Positions 21,728 to 33,524 are shown, counted from the stretch's first letter. The stretch is DNA of 64,000 nt from Aradus depressus (GCA_963662175.1 OY759225.1:13323601-13387600); one strand, 5' to 3'. Numbers and translations: made by a program. The notes: a model not told the origin generated them from the sequence alone.

Positions 21728-21980
21728 TGGACTTGAAAAATAGAATAAAACTTGTTTATTTAATATATTGTCTAATTTCACTAACTATATATACATGGGA
21801 GTACTTTCGGTATTTCTACCATCCTCAGCCAAAAGCATAATTCTTATCTCTTAATAAGTCTTATCTCTTATGCTTTTGGCTGAGGATGGTAGAAATACCG
21901 AAAGTACTCCCATGTATATATAGTTAGTGAAATTAGACAATATATCAAATAAACAAGTTTTATTCTATTTTTCAAGTCCA
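21728..21980. repeat. family F fold-back element, near-perfect palindrome
   Basis: The two arms of about 113 bp (starting tggacttgaaaaatagaata) match with a single difference (taatatattg against tgatatattg). The loop is about 25 bp. The inner blocks gggagtactttcggtattt and ctaccatcctcagcc identify it with the copies at 7290 and 9972. A transcript through Khc-73 intron 2 would contain a long hairpin here. Confidence 0.93.
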
Positions 21981-22447
21981 TTTGAATTATTTCACAATAT
22001 CTCTGCAATAATGTCAGTTTTCATTAATTTACAACTCAGAGAAACCTATGACCTCAAAAAGAATATTCACTCATAAAAACAAATCATAAAAAATGAATTA
22101 AAAACTAAAAAAAACATTGAAATACAGAAACACATAAAAACTCGGGGGGTTCTACTGTGTACACTCAAACAAAATTTAATGACATCCTCAGTTTTATTTT
22201 TTTTTTTTAAAGCATAAAAGGAGAAAAAATAAAATTCGCTAAAAAAATGTTCAGAAAGGAACCATTCATTTAAAATATATGAATAAGAAATAAGACAATG
22301 ATGTGAAGATAAATGAAAAGCTTTTCATAGAGCTTACATTCATGTATTAATATATAAAGCTGGCCCAAAAGAGTGCTTCCGACCCTCTGCGGACTTTATT
22401 TCAAGTTAACATTCATGTTATCGAAACAAGGCAAATAGGAAGGGATA

Positions 22448-23253
22448 CACTTCTCGTGTGTTCAAAAAGTAACGGGAATTTTGTAATGTCGCGGGTTGTA
22501 GTAGTCCGATTCGCGCGATTTTTTCGTTGTTGTATTGGTAAAATGTCTGAAAAGTGTCATCTGGTTAGCAAAACCGGATGTTTAGTCAGCTGTCCGATGT
22601 CAAAGAGGTTACATTTCTTTTGGTACGATCGGCTAATTTACAAAATGGATCAGAGAATGTGCATTAAATTTTACTATAAGAATGGAATAAAGTGCAGCAA
22701 AGTTTTAGGAATGTTAAATATTGCTTTTGGTGAGTCTGCTTTGAATAAAACTAGGGTTTACGAATGATATAAAAGCTCGACAAGTGCGGTTGAATGTGAG
22801 TTCTTGCCATAAGGTCAAACTATCAATAAAGAGTACTACCTACAAGTGCAGCGCCGTTTGCGTAAAGCAATCCGAAAAAAATGCCCGGATTTGTGGCGAA
22901 ACAATTCATGGCTTTTGCACCACGATAATGCACCTGCTCACATTTCATTGCTTGTTTGTGAATTTTTGGCCAAAAACAACACTGTATATGATGCCCCAGC
23001 CTCCATATTCGCCACTTTTTTCTGTTCCCAATAATAAAGAGAACCTTAAAGGGCCATCGTTTCACAAGCATAGATGAGGTTAAAAGCGCATCGCTGAGAG
23101 AACTAAATGCTATCCCAAAGATCGAGTTCCAGAAGTGTTTCGATTGTATAATATCTAATGGTGACTATTTTGAAGGGAATAACATTGATGTAGACGAATA
23201 AATCAATTATTTTTCAAAAACCGAAAATTCCCGTTATTTTTCTAACACACTTC
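22448..23253 (+). mobile_element. mariner element, internally deleted
   Basis: Inverted ends read (t)ctcgtgtgttcaaaaagtaa plus cgggaatttt at the left and, inverted, acgaagtgtgttagaaaaat plus aacgggaatttt at the right, with TA at both flanks. Within about 806 bp, against the usual 1.3 kb, broken frames carry the N-terminal block (MCIKFYYKNGIKCSKV), LRKAIRKKCPDLW, the second-Asp block WLLHHDNAPAHIS, and MMPQPPYSP just before the third Asp. The first-Asp region is deleted and frameshifts are present, so it is non-functional. Confidence 0.85.
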
Positions 23254-23261
23254 GTATGATA

Positions 23262-23492
23262 ATACGACAGAGCGTTCATTCGTCACTCTGGAGGACATGA
23301 ACCCGACTCTACTGTGGAAATCCGAAATTTTTATACACTTTCAACGGTCTTTTAACGAATATCTGACATCGTATTGGCTCGGGACGGTCGCTTAATGTCC
23401 CATCCAAAGGACGGCGTACTCAATGTTATTTCCCAGATATAAATCCTAAGGACCTCGGCGGTTTAGAACCCACGATCTTGAGTTTAGTAGGC
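23262..23492 (-). repeat. family S SINE, partial
   Basis: Reverse orientation: agagcgttcattcgtcactc, acatgaacccgactctactg, ggctcgggacggtcgcttaa, and a damaged B box near 23466. It abuts the mariner end. Confidence 0.75.
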
Positions 23493-23547
23493 TAGGCTTT
23501 TTCTTTTAAAAATGTTTATTTAGATATTTATTGGGGATGAGAGGTGT

Positions 23548-23576
23548 CCCCCCCCCCCCCCCCCCTCCCCTCCCCC
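23548..23576. repeat. poly-C run
   Basis: An almost pure C stretch interrupted by single T. No associated gene. Confidence 0.9.
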
Positions 23577-23812
23577 CGGGTAATTAAGAGTTGATAATTA
23601 AACATTTATTTAATGACTGTCCCTAGGACCGGTGGTCATAAGTGTTTTTCATTAAACCATCAACTAATGGTACTTCTGATAACCTAGCTGTCTGAATTCC
23701 GTGACCCATTCGTGACTAGTGTAGACTAAAGTCATGATAGTCATCAGAAAGGAATGAGCACTCTATATTGTAATTAATTACATTCCGGATACTTTAATTA
23801 ACAATAGAGTTA

Positions 23813-23976
23813 GTTATCATGACTAATGTCCGGGGTTTAACTACAAGGTAACATCGCACAGGCTCGGGACCATCGCTAAACGTCCCATCCGAAGGATAGC
23901 GTGCTCGAGATTTTTTGACCTCCCACATAAACACAAGAGCCTCAGACGGTTTTCGAACCCGCAATCTTGAGCTCAG
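23813..23976 (-). repeat. family S SINE, internally deleted
   Basis: The tail block (atgtccggggtttaactaca) is joined directly to the gctcgggaccatcgctaaac block and then the B box (ttttcgaacc) and gatcttgagctcagta. About 110 bp of body is missing. Confidence 0.75.
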
Positions 23977-24135
23977 TAACTAATTAACACTAGAGTAATT
24001 CTAATAAAACAATGAGAAGACAACGATGAATCTTCTAAGGTAATTAGACGGATTATGTGAATTAACATAATATTTTGAGTGATTACAAAAAAAGTAATTT
24101 TAAAGTTATCCATTGTCAATATACAGTAATAGTTG

Positions 24136-24604
24136 CAATACTTCCCCAGAACGAATTAATCAATTACTTTTCGTCCCCCCCCCCCCCCCCCCCTCTGATA
24201 AATTTTTTACATCGGCAGTTATTCGGGATTTTGAATTGAGCCCCATCCCCTGAACCCTCTATCCCTTCAACCGAGATCGCAGATATTTGACTGGTTACGT
24301 CTTCATTTGGTTTTGATAAATTGGAGTTTTTGAGTTCGGCCTCACTCCTAATCCCCCCTCCCTTTGGTCGATTTGACTGAAAAACAATAGGTGTCGACGT
24401 TAGATGGTTCTAAAATTCAAATATAAAATTTCGTGTCGATACATTCATTATATCGAGATTTATCGTGTTCACACACACAGACAGCAGAATTTTTTATTCA
24501 TATTTGAATTCTGAAGGTCGGAAAATATGAAATTTCGTTGAAAACTTCGCATCGAATTTTTGACCGATTACACAGCTTCTAAACTTCGTTTAGCTGTGGA
24601 AGTA
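24136..24604 (+). repeat. family P repeat, copy 16
   Basis: Left ACTTCCCCAGAACG and right agctgtggaagtaaa are both present. A poly-C run (24174-24192) replaces the C-rich block, and a short block is missing. Confidence 0.8.
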
Positions 24605-24644
24605 AAATGTGAAACTTCAATTATTTTGAGTGAATACAGATTCA

Positions 24645-25129
24645 CTGTCTATGGTCACTGGTTGTAAGTTGTAAAATGGCCAAAATGAGTTAAGTGTACT
24701 GTGATCATCTCCCAAGTCATCTCCACACTGTGAAGAAGTTGGGAGCTTAGAACTCTAATACTTTCGGAATTATAAAGATGTGGGTTTCTTGGTATCCGGT
24801 AAAATTGTGTATGTTCTCGGTTAAATCAACTTAATCTACTTCTTTGAGGAATCATTCACGAGATAACTGCATTTAACCATTTATTCACTACTGCAGACTT
24901 ATTCCAAATGAAGTGGGCGTTTTCGGTTAAATCAACTTTAGAGAGGCATCATTCACGAACATTTCAAAAAGTATGGTCAATAATTAGTTAAGTGATGGGG
25001 AATGATTAGGTAACTAAGGGAAAATCCAAGAAAGGATTAACAATATTCATTTTCATTCACTCCTATAGATTTAGAGGGTTTATCATTTTTAATGATGCAA
25101 ACATAATTTATTTATTTCAAAAACTGGAT
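24645..25129 (+). repeat. dispersed repeat R5, copy a
   Basis: About 485 bp that recurs inverted at 36739-37215. Shared blocks include tgtatgttctcggttaaatc, gaggaatcattcacgagata and atccaagaaaggattaacaa. No open frame, terminal repeat or polymerase III box is visible. Confidence 0.8.
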
Positions 25130-25307
25130 CAACACGATTAATACCAAAGTAAAAAAGTGCTGCCCTGAAAAGTTGCGAATTTAGACTTACCACTTACTAC
25201 CTGTGACTAGAGATATACTATACATTAATGGTGCCAATATTGCAATCAAAACAAATAATAATAATAATAAAGGAACATATTTCAAAGATTAAAAAAAAAT
25301 AAAAAAA

Positions 25308-25600
25308 TCATCGGTGAATCACCGGCAATGTACTTCCCCAGTACGAATTAATCAATTAAGTTTCTGCATCCCTCCAAAAACCAATCGACCGCCTGGACTA
25401 AAATTCAAAAGTTGACATACCATGGCTTCTCCAACCTCATACTAAATTTTGTCGATCTATTCACTGAATTGATCGATATGTGTCGTCCTTACGAGGTTTT
25501 GAATTGTTATTATTAACGACAATTATTAGTTTTTGATTTAAACCTCTCCCCTAATCCCTCACTTCCTTTTGGTCGATTTGACTGAGAATCCGGTGTTGTT
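25308..25600 (+). repeat. family P repeat, copy 17
   Basis: A well preserved left palindrome and terminus (cggtgaatcaccggcaatgt). The copy breaks off in the middle. Confidence 0.8.
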
Positions 25601-26009
25601 CTTCGTTTTCGCTAAGAGAAGTGAAAAAACCTCTTCGGCAATCCAAAAAACACAACCGAGGAACCCGTGTGACTTAATATCAATTCACAAAACATATTGT
25701 TAAGGCAATGGGCCAAGGCTAACGTTTAATTTGCGGTGTTTTCTCAAATTATATTTAGCCCTTCAACTGACAGTCAATTATTACCTCCATTGTAAAACAT
25801 AAGTAATTTTCATTTTTTTTTTTTTTAAATTCACATAATGAAAAATCGACTTCCCGAGTTCACTTTTTGCCCGTCCAACCCACGGGAGCAGAAAGGATCC
25901 CTCAACTAAAGTAAAGTTTTTCTCACAAATAAAATAAATAAATAAAACTTCATCATGCAAGATATACGGCAATTTAGCCAACGCTCCATCGCTCTTTACT
26001 TAGTTTTGT

Positions 26010-26196
26010 GCCTCATGCTCGAGCTTTAACTACAAGGTCATATCGCCTACTACCAGAGCGCCCTTTTGTCACTGGTGGACATGAGCCCGACTTTACTATG
26101 GGAGTCATAAATTTTGCCTACTTCGATTTATTCACCTAGAGTAGCAGTCTTTAACGAGTACCTGATATCGTACAGGCTCGGGACAATCACTTAAAA
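26010..26196 (-). repeat. family S SINE, distal half
   Basis: Reverse orientation from catgctcgagctttaactac to gtacaggctcgggacaat; head absent. Confidence 0.8.
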
Positions 26197-27060
26197 ATTC
26201 CATTTCTGTAAAAGGTTGGAGGTTAGTGTTGACCACCTTGAAATATAATATTAAAGAATTTACTTACTACACAAAAAAAAAAAAAACATTAAATTAAAAA
26301 AAATTTCTAGTCGACCCCAATCGTTCCATTGACAGCCGCTTTGGTTATAAATAGCTTTAAAACCGAGCGACCCTCAGAAAATTCTCCTGATCTAATTGAA
26401 ATTAACAAAAAAAAATACATTATTTAAAAGTGTAAACAGTTTTTGTTATGTAAACGTTATGTGTCAGTCGACGGGGGCTATATGAAACTATATCTAAGGA
26501 ACATACGAGAAATATAATTTTAAAAAATATATATTTAAGCCTGAAAATCCGTCATCACTAATGCTATTATGGTTTGATGTGACGTTTAACAAATACAACA
26601 TTTTAAAAATGAAATTCATTAGGTTGATTGAGTTATGTTAGCATCATGTTATACCGGGGTCACATGAGTGTTTAATTGTAACGGACGTTGCAACCGACCA
26701 TGAATGTATCTTTTACGAAAGTTCTTACTAACGACCCCGGCCTCCGTCACAAACACAGCTGACGAACATTCTTTGTAATTGGCGAGTTTTCCGTATAATA
26801 TATAATAATAATATTCATTTGAGTTAAAATTTATATATTTTTTTAAAATATATAAATAATAGGAAATAAATTAAAATAAAATTCCTAATATAAACGAATA
26901 CAAAGGATACTATTTGTAATAAAATGTATTTATAAATACTTCCTTATTGTATTTATCCAAGATAGGTTATAGGTTTTCTTTCCCTCACAACAATATTTTG
27001 TGACGACTACATACCCCTTCCTCAGGTCACAAAGAACGAAATATATAAATAAATAATTTA

Positions 27061-27203
27061 GGGAGTGCGCCTCCTCAGAAGTAACGTGTTAGCAAAATTT
27101 AGATTTGTGGAGTCGAGCTCATATCGACCAGAGGTCTCTGGTATTAGGCGATATGACCTCGTAGTTAAAGCCCGGGCATGAGTTACAATAACGAACTAAA
27201 TAT
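27061..27203 (+). repeat. family S SINE, fragment
   Basis: Distal body with ggcgatatgacctcgtagtt, aaagcccgggcatgagtta and the tail; the head is lost. Confidence 0.75.
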
Positions 27204-27589
27204 TTTAGTAAATAACAATAAAATAAATAGTAAATATCTAATAAAATTAATGGTAATACATAATAAAATATTAAACTAAAGTAATTACAATTGAAGAAGG
27301 ATATTGGTGGAGGACCTTTACCAAGAAAATAAAAATGAAAGCAAAGCATGAAAGCTTCTATATATTATATATGACTTTTATATGATGTTTTTTATTAACA
27401 ATGAGAGAAAAAATAATTTCCGAAAGTTGTATCGTCTCAAATGACAAACGTCTACATAGTAGATAGGTTGTGAAACCTGGTAAACAAATTGATTTATTCA
27501 AAACATAATTACATTCAAAAAGATCGTAGTTAATTTGGGACTGAGTTGATTAAGATTTATTTAATTATTATTTCTTATCAACTCAGCAG

Positions 27590-27695
27590 TGACACATTTG
27601 ATGAATGACAACTTTCAAAACTATATTTCATGATGGTTTTCGGCATATATCTCGAAAACTGGACGACCTGTGAAAAATTGTATTTCATATAAATT
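27590..27695 (-). repeat. repeat shared with 57930-57995
   Basis: The block tttcaaaactat, ggttttcggcat, atctcgaaaact and gacgacctg recurs in inverted orientation at about 57930-57995. Unclassified. Confidence 0.6.
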
Positions 27696-27726
27696 ATGTA
27701 CTTCAGTATTCTGAAGAACGTAGGAG

Positions 27727-28084
27727 GAACACGTAGTTCTCGAATGCCCGCTATACGACGTGCCCAGGGCGGCGCTGATTCGCCAAACAGGATCGTACTT
27801 GGGACTGGACCTGCCGGGACTGATGACAGAGGCTGGCTACCTGGCTTTTGGTCGGTTCGTCTCCTCCTGGCGGAGAATCGAGAAAGCCTACTAACCCGGT
27901 GCCGGGGGCCCCACCAACCACCGACAGGCGTGCGGCGGCTGCCCCCGGCTCTGGGACGCAGGCAGAACAGAACCCTCGAAAAGATCCCGAGATCACTCGG
28001 CCGAAAGAGCCGGAAGAACGCAATAGGGTGATGTGACCGACCCCCCTAAGGGGTGAGGAGCACCCAAAGAAAAAAAAAAAAAAA
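27727..28084 (+). other. GC-rich island ending in poly-A, unidentified retrocopy
   Basis: A stretch of clearly higher GC content than its surroundings, ending in a run of about 17 A broken by one G (28068-28084), as expected for a reverse-transcribed RNA 3' end. Frames on both strands are open for 60-110 codons. The plus frame from 27848 ends EPEERNRVM and is Pro/Ala/Arg-rich; a second frame reads WLPGFWSVRLLLAENRESLL. I do not recognise a domain. It could be the 3' end of a GC-rich LINE or a processed transcript. Confidence 0.5.
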
Positions 28085-28878
28085 TTAAATTCATCTCCCC
28101 ATTGAAATCAACAGACCTAGAGTGGCGTCAAGTGGAGTTGACCAAGTGAAAGAGTCCGTTGAGACGACTTTCTGACCAAGTTGGAATACACAAGAACATT
28201 AAACCAGAACAAACAGAAAAAACCTTCAAGAAATAATATGAAAAAGAAGGGAGAGATAGGAAAAGAAACTATCTGTACTGAGAGTATAAAACTAAAAAGT
28301 AGTTAGCCTTGGAGAGAAGTAGAGGCGAAGCAAGTTTGAAGTGGGCTCCTCCAGAACTGAGGGACTGCTATCGACCCATCTCTCCAAGTAATACACAATC
28401 TGAAGTAGTCCGGCCGAACAAGTGTAGAGTGGCCTCTTTACTCTTCTTCCAAGTGCAAGAAAAATACTAACAGATACCTTCATACAAAAGTAAATGAGAT
28501 GAATAGGATAATGGTTCCTTTTGTTTACTGATTTTGAAAATATGTGGTATACCAAATAGAAATTCAATATGACTTAAGCGCTAACAATGCGATTTTGAGT
28601 AAATTTAAAATAACTCCCTAAATAAATAAAAAAATATACGGTTGAATAGCATGCCCAAAAAATATTACAATTAAAATCAATACGACCACAATTCAAAGAA
28701 TGGAATATTTTATTTGGAAATTTAAGAAAACTACTTTTAAATACAAAATGGCCGCAACACGTTATATGAATGAAAATAAACAAATAAATCTATTATGAAA
28801 TGAACAATGACTAATGACAAAAATAAATGATTCAGTTAGTAACAAATCCTCCTCCGTAAGTCTGAACGTTTGTCCTCT

Positions 28879-29950
28879 CTAGTAGAGTGCAGCCAGACGA
28901 TCCAGATGAACAACATTCATCTTGGTTCGAGGGCTCTGCCGACTACTGTAGACCATCTCGTTTATCCTCTTCCCAGTGCTGTTGGAGCTTCGGTTACTTG
29001 TTATTCACTCTGCGAGAGATGTACAGCCTCACCAAGCCTGCTTCCTTGAAGCTTTCCTGTCGTATCTGGTCTTCATTCTGTAACTTGTAAGATTCATCTT
29101 GGTTCGAGGGCTCTGCCGACTACTGTAGACCATCTCGTTTATCCTCTTCCCAGTGCTGTTGGAGCTTCGGTTACTTGTTATTCACTCTGCGAGAGATGTA
29201 CAGCCTCACCAAGCCTGCTTCCTTGAAGCTTTCCTGTCGTATCTGGTCTTCATTCTGTCACTTGTAAGATTCATCTTGGTTCGAGGGCTCTGCCGACTAC
29301 TGTAGACCATCTCGTTTATCCTCTTCCCAGTGCTGTTGGAGCTTCGGTTACTTGTTATTCACTCTGCGAGAGATGTACAGCCTCACCAAGCCTCCTTCCT
29401 AGAAGCTTTCCTGTCTTATCTGGTCTCCATTCCACTTCCACTTGTAAGATTCATTTCATGTTTGGTAGCTACGTGCGCTGCTTTGAGTCGTTGGCACAAG
29501 GGATTGATGTATTCTCCAAATCTGGTCATCGCTTCTGGAGTCTGTCACACTGCTAGAGTCTGATCGGTAGATTCGTCGACTGCAGACCTGTAGACCAACA
29601 AAGTTTCTTTCTTGGTCCGGCTGTAAATCCATCCTTTGATAACATTGCAGATAGCGCTGCCAGATCCATTTTTCCACATCCACACAGTGGACCAAGTAAA
29701 ACTTTTCTAACAGCTTAGCTAAGGTCTCACTTACTCCCAGTTATCCCCACTAAGCTGCTCCATGAACTTTGGATAAGACCTTCTGAACTCGTACCCTGGG
29801 TACCACCAGCTGCATCAGGGTTCCATCGGCTGACTCCCAGATTCTCTTCAGCAAGACATCTTCCATCTGAGCGGGTCCCACTGAGATCATTAATGGTTCA
29901 CTAGATTTTAACTTTCCGAAGGGGCAGATATCAGAAGATTTTTATTCTTT
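28879..29950 (-). pseudogene. Ty3/gypsy-type pol remnant (integrase end)
   Basis: Read on the minus strand, the first recognisable part is LMQLVVPRVRVQKVLSKVHG, the start of the integrase zinc-binding region (family pattern ..P..lr..vl..vHd...GHlG). It continues with TLAKLLEKFYLVHCVDVEKW. The catalytic core is mostly missing. Next come pieces of the C-terminal part (KLQQHWEE, KRINEMVYSSRQSPRTKMN), and the frame closes with NVVHLDRLAALY and a stop at 28879-28881. Frameshifts and stops are frequent. The C-terminal part is triplicated (next entry). No flanking long terminal repeats or primer-binding site were found. Confidence 0.75.
28916..29446 (-). repeat. 177-bp tandem triplication within the pol remnant
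   Basis: Three nearly identical units start at 28916, 29093 and 29270. The unit is 59 codons long, so each repeat would preserve the frame. It spans the integrase C-terminal segment from about the SDRMKTRYD position to the SPRTKMN block. The units differ by only a few bases; the third has the most differences. Confidence 0.93.
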
Positions 29951-30164
29951 CTCCAAGCATCCCAGGTATTCAAGTTCAGGTGAAATAATACCACACATTA
30001 CTCCCGAGCAATGCCGGGTATCTAGTCTATAGACACAACGTTGAAAATGTGCCATAACTTAGCAACGGAACATTTCAAATGGTGGGGCTCATATATGTTT
30101 ACAAAGACAATAGTGGGTGGGATATCATTCCAAAGGGATTTCGACGAGGCAAATTCGATAATAT

Positions 30165-30252
30165 ACTATTTTTTGTAGACTTCGATTTTCCGCATCGAAT
30201 TTCTGACCGATTACGTAACTTCCCCTATACTTCGCATAACTGGAGAAGTAAA
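30165..30252 (+). repeat. family P repeat, copy 18 (right end)
   Basis: ccgcatcgaatttctgaccg, cttcccctatacttcgcata and actggagaagtaaa: the right terminus only. Confidence 0.7.
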
Positions 30253-30671
30253 AAGTAAAATACAGACCGAATTTATCGCTATATAAAGCATAAAGTATGA
30301 ATAGTGAACTAGGTCGGGGATAGGCATGAATGAGGTCAGGGTTTCATTGATTTCAAGTGGGGGGGTGCAATGTACAAGAGCTGGACAGGACATTTTTTTA
30401 GCAGGGACATCCTCGACATATTCCACTTTCAAAAGAAATGATCAATGTACAAAATAAAAAAAAAAATAATGGTTTTATGATTGCCTTCACATCCAGAAAA
30501 ATAAATACACAGAGCAGAAATAGGTCATATAGCACCAATAATTTTCCATTTCAAAAGAGTTTTCGAAATTTCAGTAATATCATTCCGATTATTCAACAAA
30601 CTACTAATAATGTTGGGCACCACACATCAGCTATGTACTATCTATTTTTATTTATTTATAATATATAGTAT

Positions 30672-30887
30672 ACCGAGGCACTTAGGTTTTTTTTAATCTG
30701 GAAGACGAAAAAACCTTGAGCATGCCGTCCTTTGGGTGAGACGTTAAGCGATGGTCCCGAGCCTGTAAGCTGTCAGATAATCGTTAACGACCCCTACCTT
30801 AGGTGAAAAAAAAAATTAGGGTAGACAAAATTTAGAACTCCAATAGTAGAATCGGGCTCATGTCCACCAGAGTGACGAAAGTAATAA
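30672..30887 (+). repeat. family S SINE, headless
   Basis: It begins in the tttaatctggaagacgaaa block and runs through gagacgttaagcgatggtcc and gaatcgggctcatgtccacc to gtgacgaaag; A and B boxes are absent. Confidence 0.8.
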
Positions 30888-31324
30888 CCCATTAACTAGA
30901 AAATAAATAAAAATAAAAAATAATAACAATAAATAAATAAACCAAAAAAATCAAATATATTTTATTAAATAACCAATAAAAAATAATAATATTAGTAATG
31001 AAAATAGAGGAAATGAATTTCATCAGATCTTCTAGCAGGATATGGAGCAACTCTGCCAAGAAAATAAAAATGAAAGTTATGTATGAAATAATGTTTTTGA
31101 AATGTGAAATTGGCTGTGACTTTTCTTTTAAGTTTGTTTTATGATTTTTGAACGATAAAAAAAAATTTCTAGTTGTAGTGTAAATTTTTTTATTGTATAT
31201 TTTATGTCCTTCTTGATAGCCATTAGATACAATAAAAACTTTTAAAATTATATTAAAATTTTTTATGTTAAAGTAAAACATCTATTCGGAAAGGGAATAA
31301 CTATACTTTTCAAATATTGGGCTA

Positions 31325-31378
31325 ATGATTACCATGTTATGGTTTAACCGAAATAATAATAATAATTTAATAAAAAAA
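31325..31378 (+). repeat. LINE 3' end with (TAA)n tail
   Basis: attaccatgttatggtttaa then ccgaaataataataataa resembles the end at 34405-34468, suggesting the same LINE family. Confidence 0.45.
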
Positions 31379-31382
31379 ATTT

Positions 31383-31640
31383 AAGGACGACACCTTTCAA
31401 TTTTCAACGAAATCGGCCGAGAGGCGGGGAGAGGGGATGATCCGAGCGGGGGCTCAACTCAACAATGTCAATAACTGTTCATGTTATTATGTAGATATGT
31501 ATCAACATGAAATGTAGTGATCTCAGAAGTCCCTGTGTAAAGTCGACTATGGATTTTAGCCAAAAATGTCGATTGGTGTTAGAGGAAGATCGAAAACTTA
31601 TTTGAATTAATCTATTGCGAAATACATTGGCGGTAATTCT
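31383..31640 (-). repeat. family P repeat, copy 19
   Basis: Reverse orientation and diverged: aaggacgacacctttcaatt, gggggctcaactcaacaa, and a degraded terminus gcgaaatacattggcggt. Confidence 0.65.
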
Positions 31641-31708
31641 ATTATGATTTCTTTTTGTTTACTAGATTATTAATATTTTTAGATGACATTAAAGAGTTAT
31701 GAGTATAT

Positions 31709-32436
31709 TAGGGTGTCCGTTATTTTGAAAAAGTTTAAATTTTGATGATTTCTAAACGTGGTTTAGAATCAGGAAAAAATAAATCTCTCAAAATTTGGAA
31801 TTTTTTGAAATGGAAAAACCCATGCCACCGATCATTTGAATTTCAAATTGAGTTTAACATTCGTTTTCGACACTTCAAGACATTTTACAGCGCGGTTCGT
31901 TTAATTTCTAATGTTTCGGCTTCAAAATTCGAATTCTTAGGTTTTGGTGAGTGCTGATCATGAATCCGGTGTTAGAATTGCAGTTTTTCAGTTGACAACT
32001 GTCAAAAATGCTGTCAACTTTTGAAAAAATAATAAAATCTGCTGTTTAAACTGAATTGTTCATTATTCCAAGAGTTTTGTTTTAAATTTGCCGCTACAGA
32101 ATTCTGTCTGTTAATTTTAACGATTTTGATGACAATTTCATGATTAGAATCTGTAAAAACTCTTGGAATAATGAACAATTCCGTTTAAACAGCAGATTTT
32201 ATTATTTTTTCAAAAGTTGACAGCTTTTTAGACAACATTTTGAAATTAAACGAACCGCACTGTAAAATGTCGAAAACGAATGTCCATTTGAAACTCCATT
32301 TGAAATTCAAATGATCGGTGGCATGGGTTTTTCCATTTCAAAAAATTCCAAATTTGGAGGGATTTATTTTTTCGTGATTCTAAACCACGTTTGGAAATCA
32401 TCAAAATTAAACTTTTTCAAAATAACGGAAACCCTA
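31709..32436. mobile_element. fold-back element with 8-bp duplication (hAT-like)
   Basis: A 728-bp element with TAGGGTGTCCGTTATTTTGA at the left and its inverse at the right. The arms are about 240-330 bp and mirror each other through, for example, gaaatggaaaaacccatgcc and accgatcatttgaatttcaa. The flanks are identical 8-bp copies of gagtatat (31701-31708, 32437-32444), which favours the hAT superfamily. It has no plausible coding frame. Confidence 0.88.
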
Positions 32437-33215
32437 GAGTATATTGCAGGAATGAAGTTTAGATGCCACAAAAAATATTGAAAAAGAGAGAATAATAAAA
32501 TAACAATTGTATTTATTATTCATGGTCATGAATAATAAAAATAAAAATATGTAAATTAAAAAAACGGAAAAACATTGTATTGATAAAGTATTCATGTATT
32601 TCTTGTTAAATACCCTAACCATGGGTTCCCTTCTATGGATCAAGATTATTTCAAATAATCAATTAGTCATTGAAGTGTACATGTTATTGGGTACATCACA
32701 AACATGTACACATTAAGATAGCTTATAACATACATGTGATTAGTAATAACAATAAGAGTAAACATATTAGAAAATAAATAACTATAAAAATAATAATACT
32801 GATACAGTAGATACAATAATTAATTATAATTTAAATTATGAAAAATATTTTTTATAATTAAACCAGTGTCTTTTCCACTCAATTTTGTGTTCAATTTTTA
32901 ACGTGCGCTTTACGTCATATTATTTATAAATGTCTGAAATCTGGATGGTCTTATTATGTCTGAAGGTGGGTGGTGGTTATATAAACTATAGATTTGGGAG
33001 AGATGACGTCCGCATTGAGAAGCAGGTCTCTATATCTTGTCCCTCCTTTATTTTACGTATGAATAAATAGCATCCTGACAGAATGAAGCCCCGAAGAAGG
33101 CACAACACTCAGTGCTGAAAGCTTGGCAGAAATTATACAAGTTTGTTTTTATCGACCATAAGCCTCATCTTTTCCATTCCTATACTTTTATTAAAGTCGT
33201 GTTTCGTATAGTTAG

Positions 33216-33524
33216 TTATTATGGTCATATCGCCTACTACCAGAGCGCTCTTTCATCACTCTAGTGGACATGAGCCCGACTCTACTGTGGGAGTCCTAAA
33301 TGTTGCCTACCCTAAATTTTTATTTACCTAGGACAGGGGTCTTTAACGAGTACCTGACATCGTACAGGTTCGGAACCATCGATTAACGTCCCATCTGAAG
33401 GACGGCGTGCTTCAGTTTATTTTACCTCCCAGATAAAATAAACTAAGGGCCTCGGTCGGGTTTCGAACCCATGATCTTGAGCTCAGAAGGCAAGGACGCA
33501 TACCACTGAGCTACCGGCGCCCTG
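33216..33524 (-). repeat. family S SINE, nearly full length
   Basis: Reverse orientation, from the ggtcatatcgcctactacca block to the ctgagctaccggcgccc head. A and B boxes are intact. I could not settle a clear target duplication. Confidence 0.85.

Noticed and set aside
26650..26780. Possible inverted-repeat element (ccggggtc ... gaccccgg)
   Set aside because: Only 8 bp pair and no target duplication is visible; too weak to annotate.
28291..28567. Possible long terminal repeat or env region of the gypsy-type relic
   Set aside because: No second copy in the window, no TG...CA ends with duplication, and no polypurine tract could be shown.
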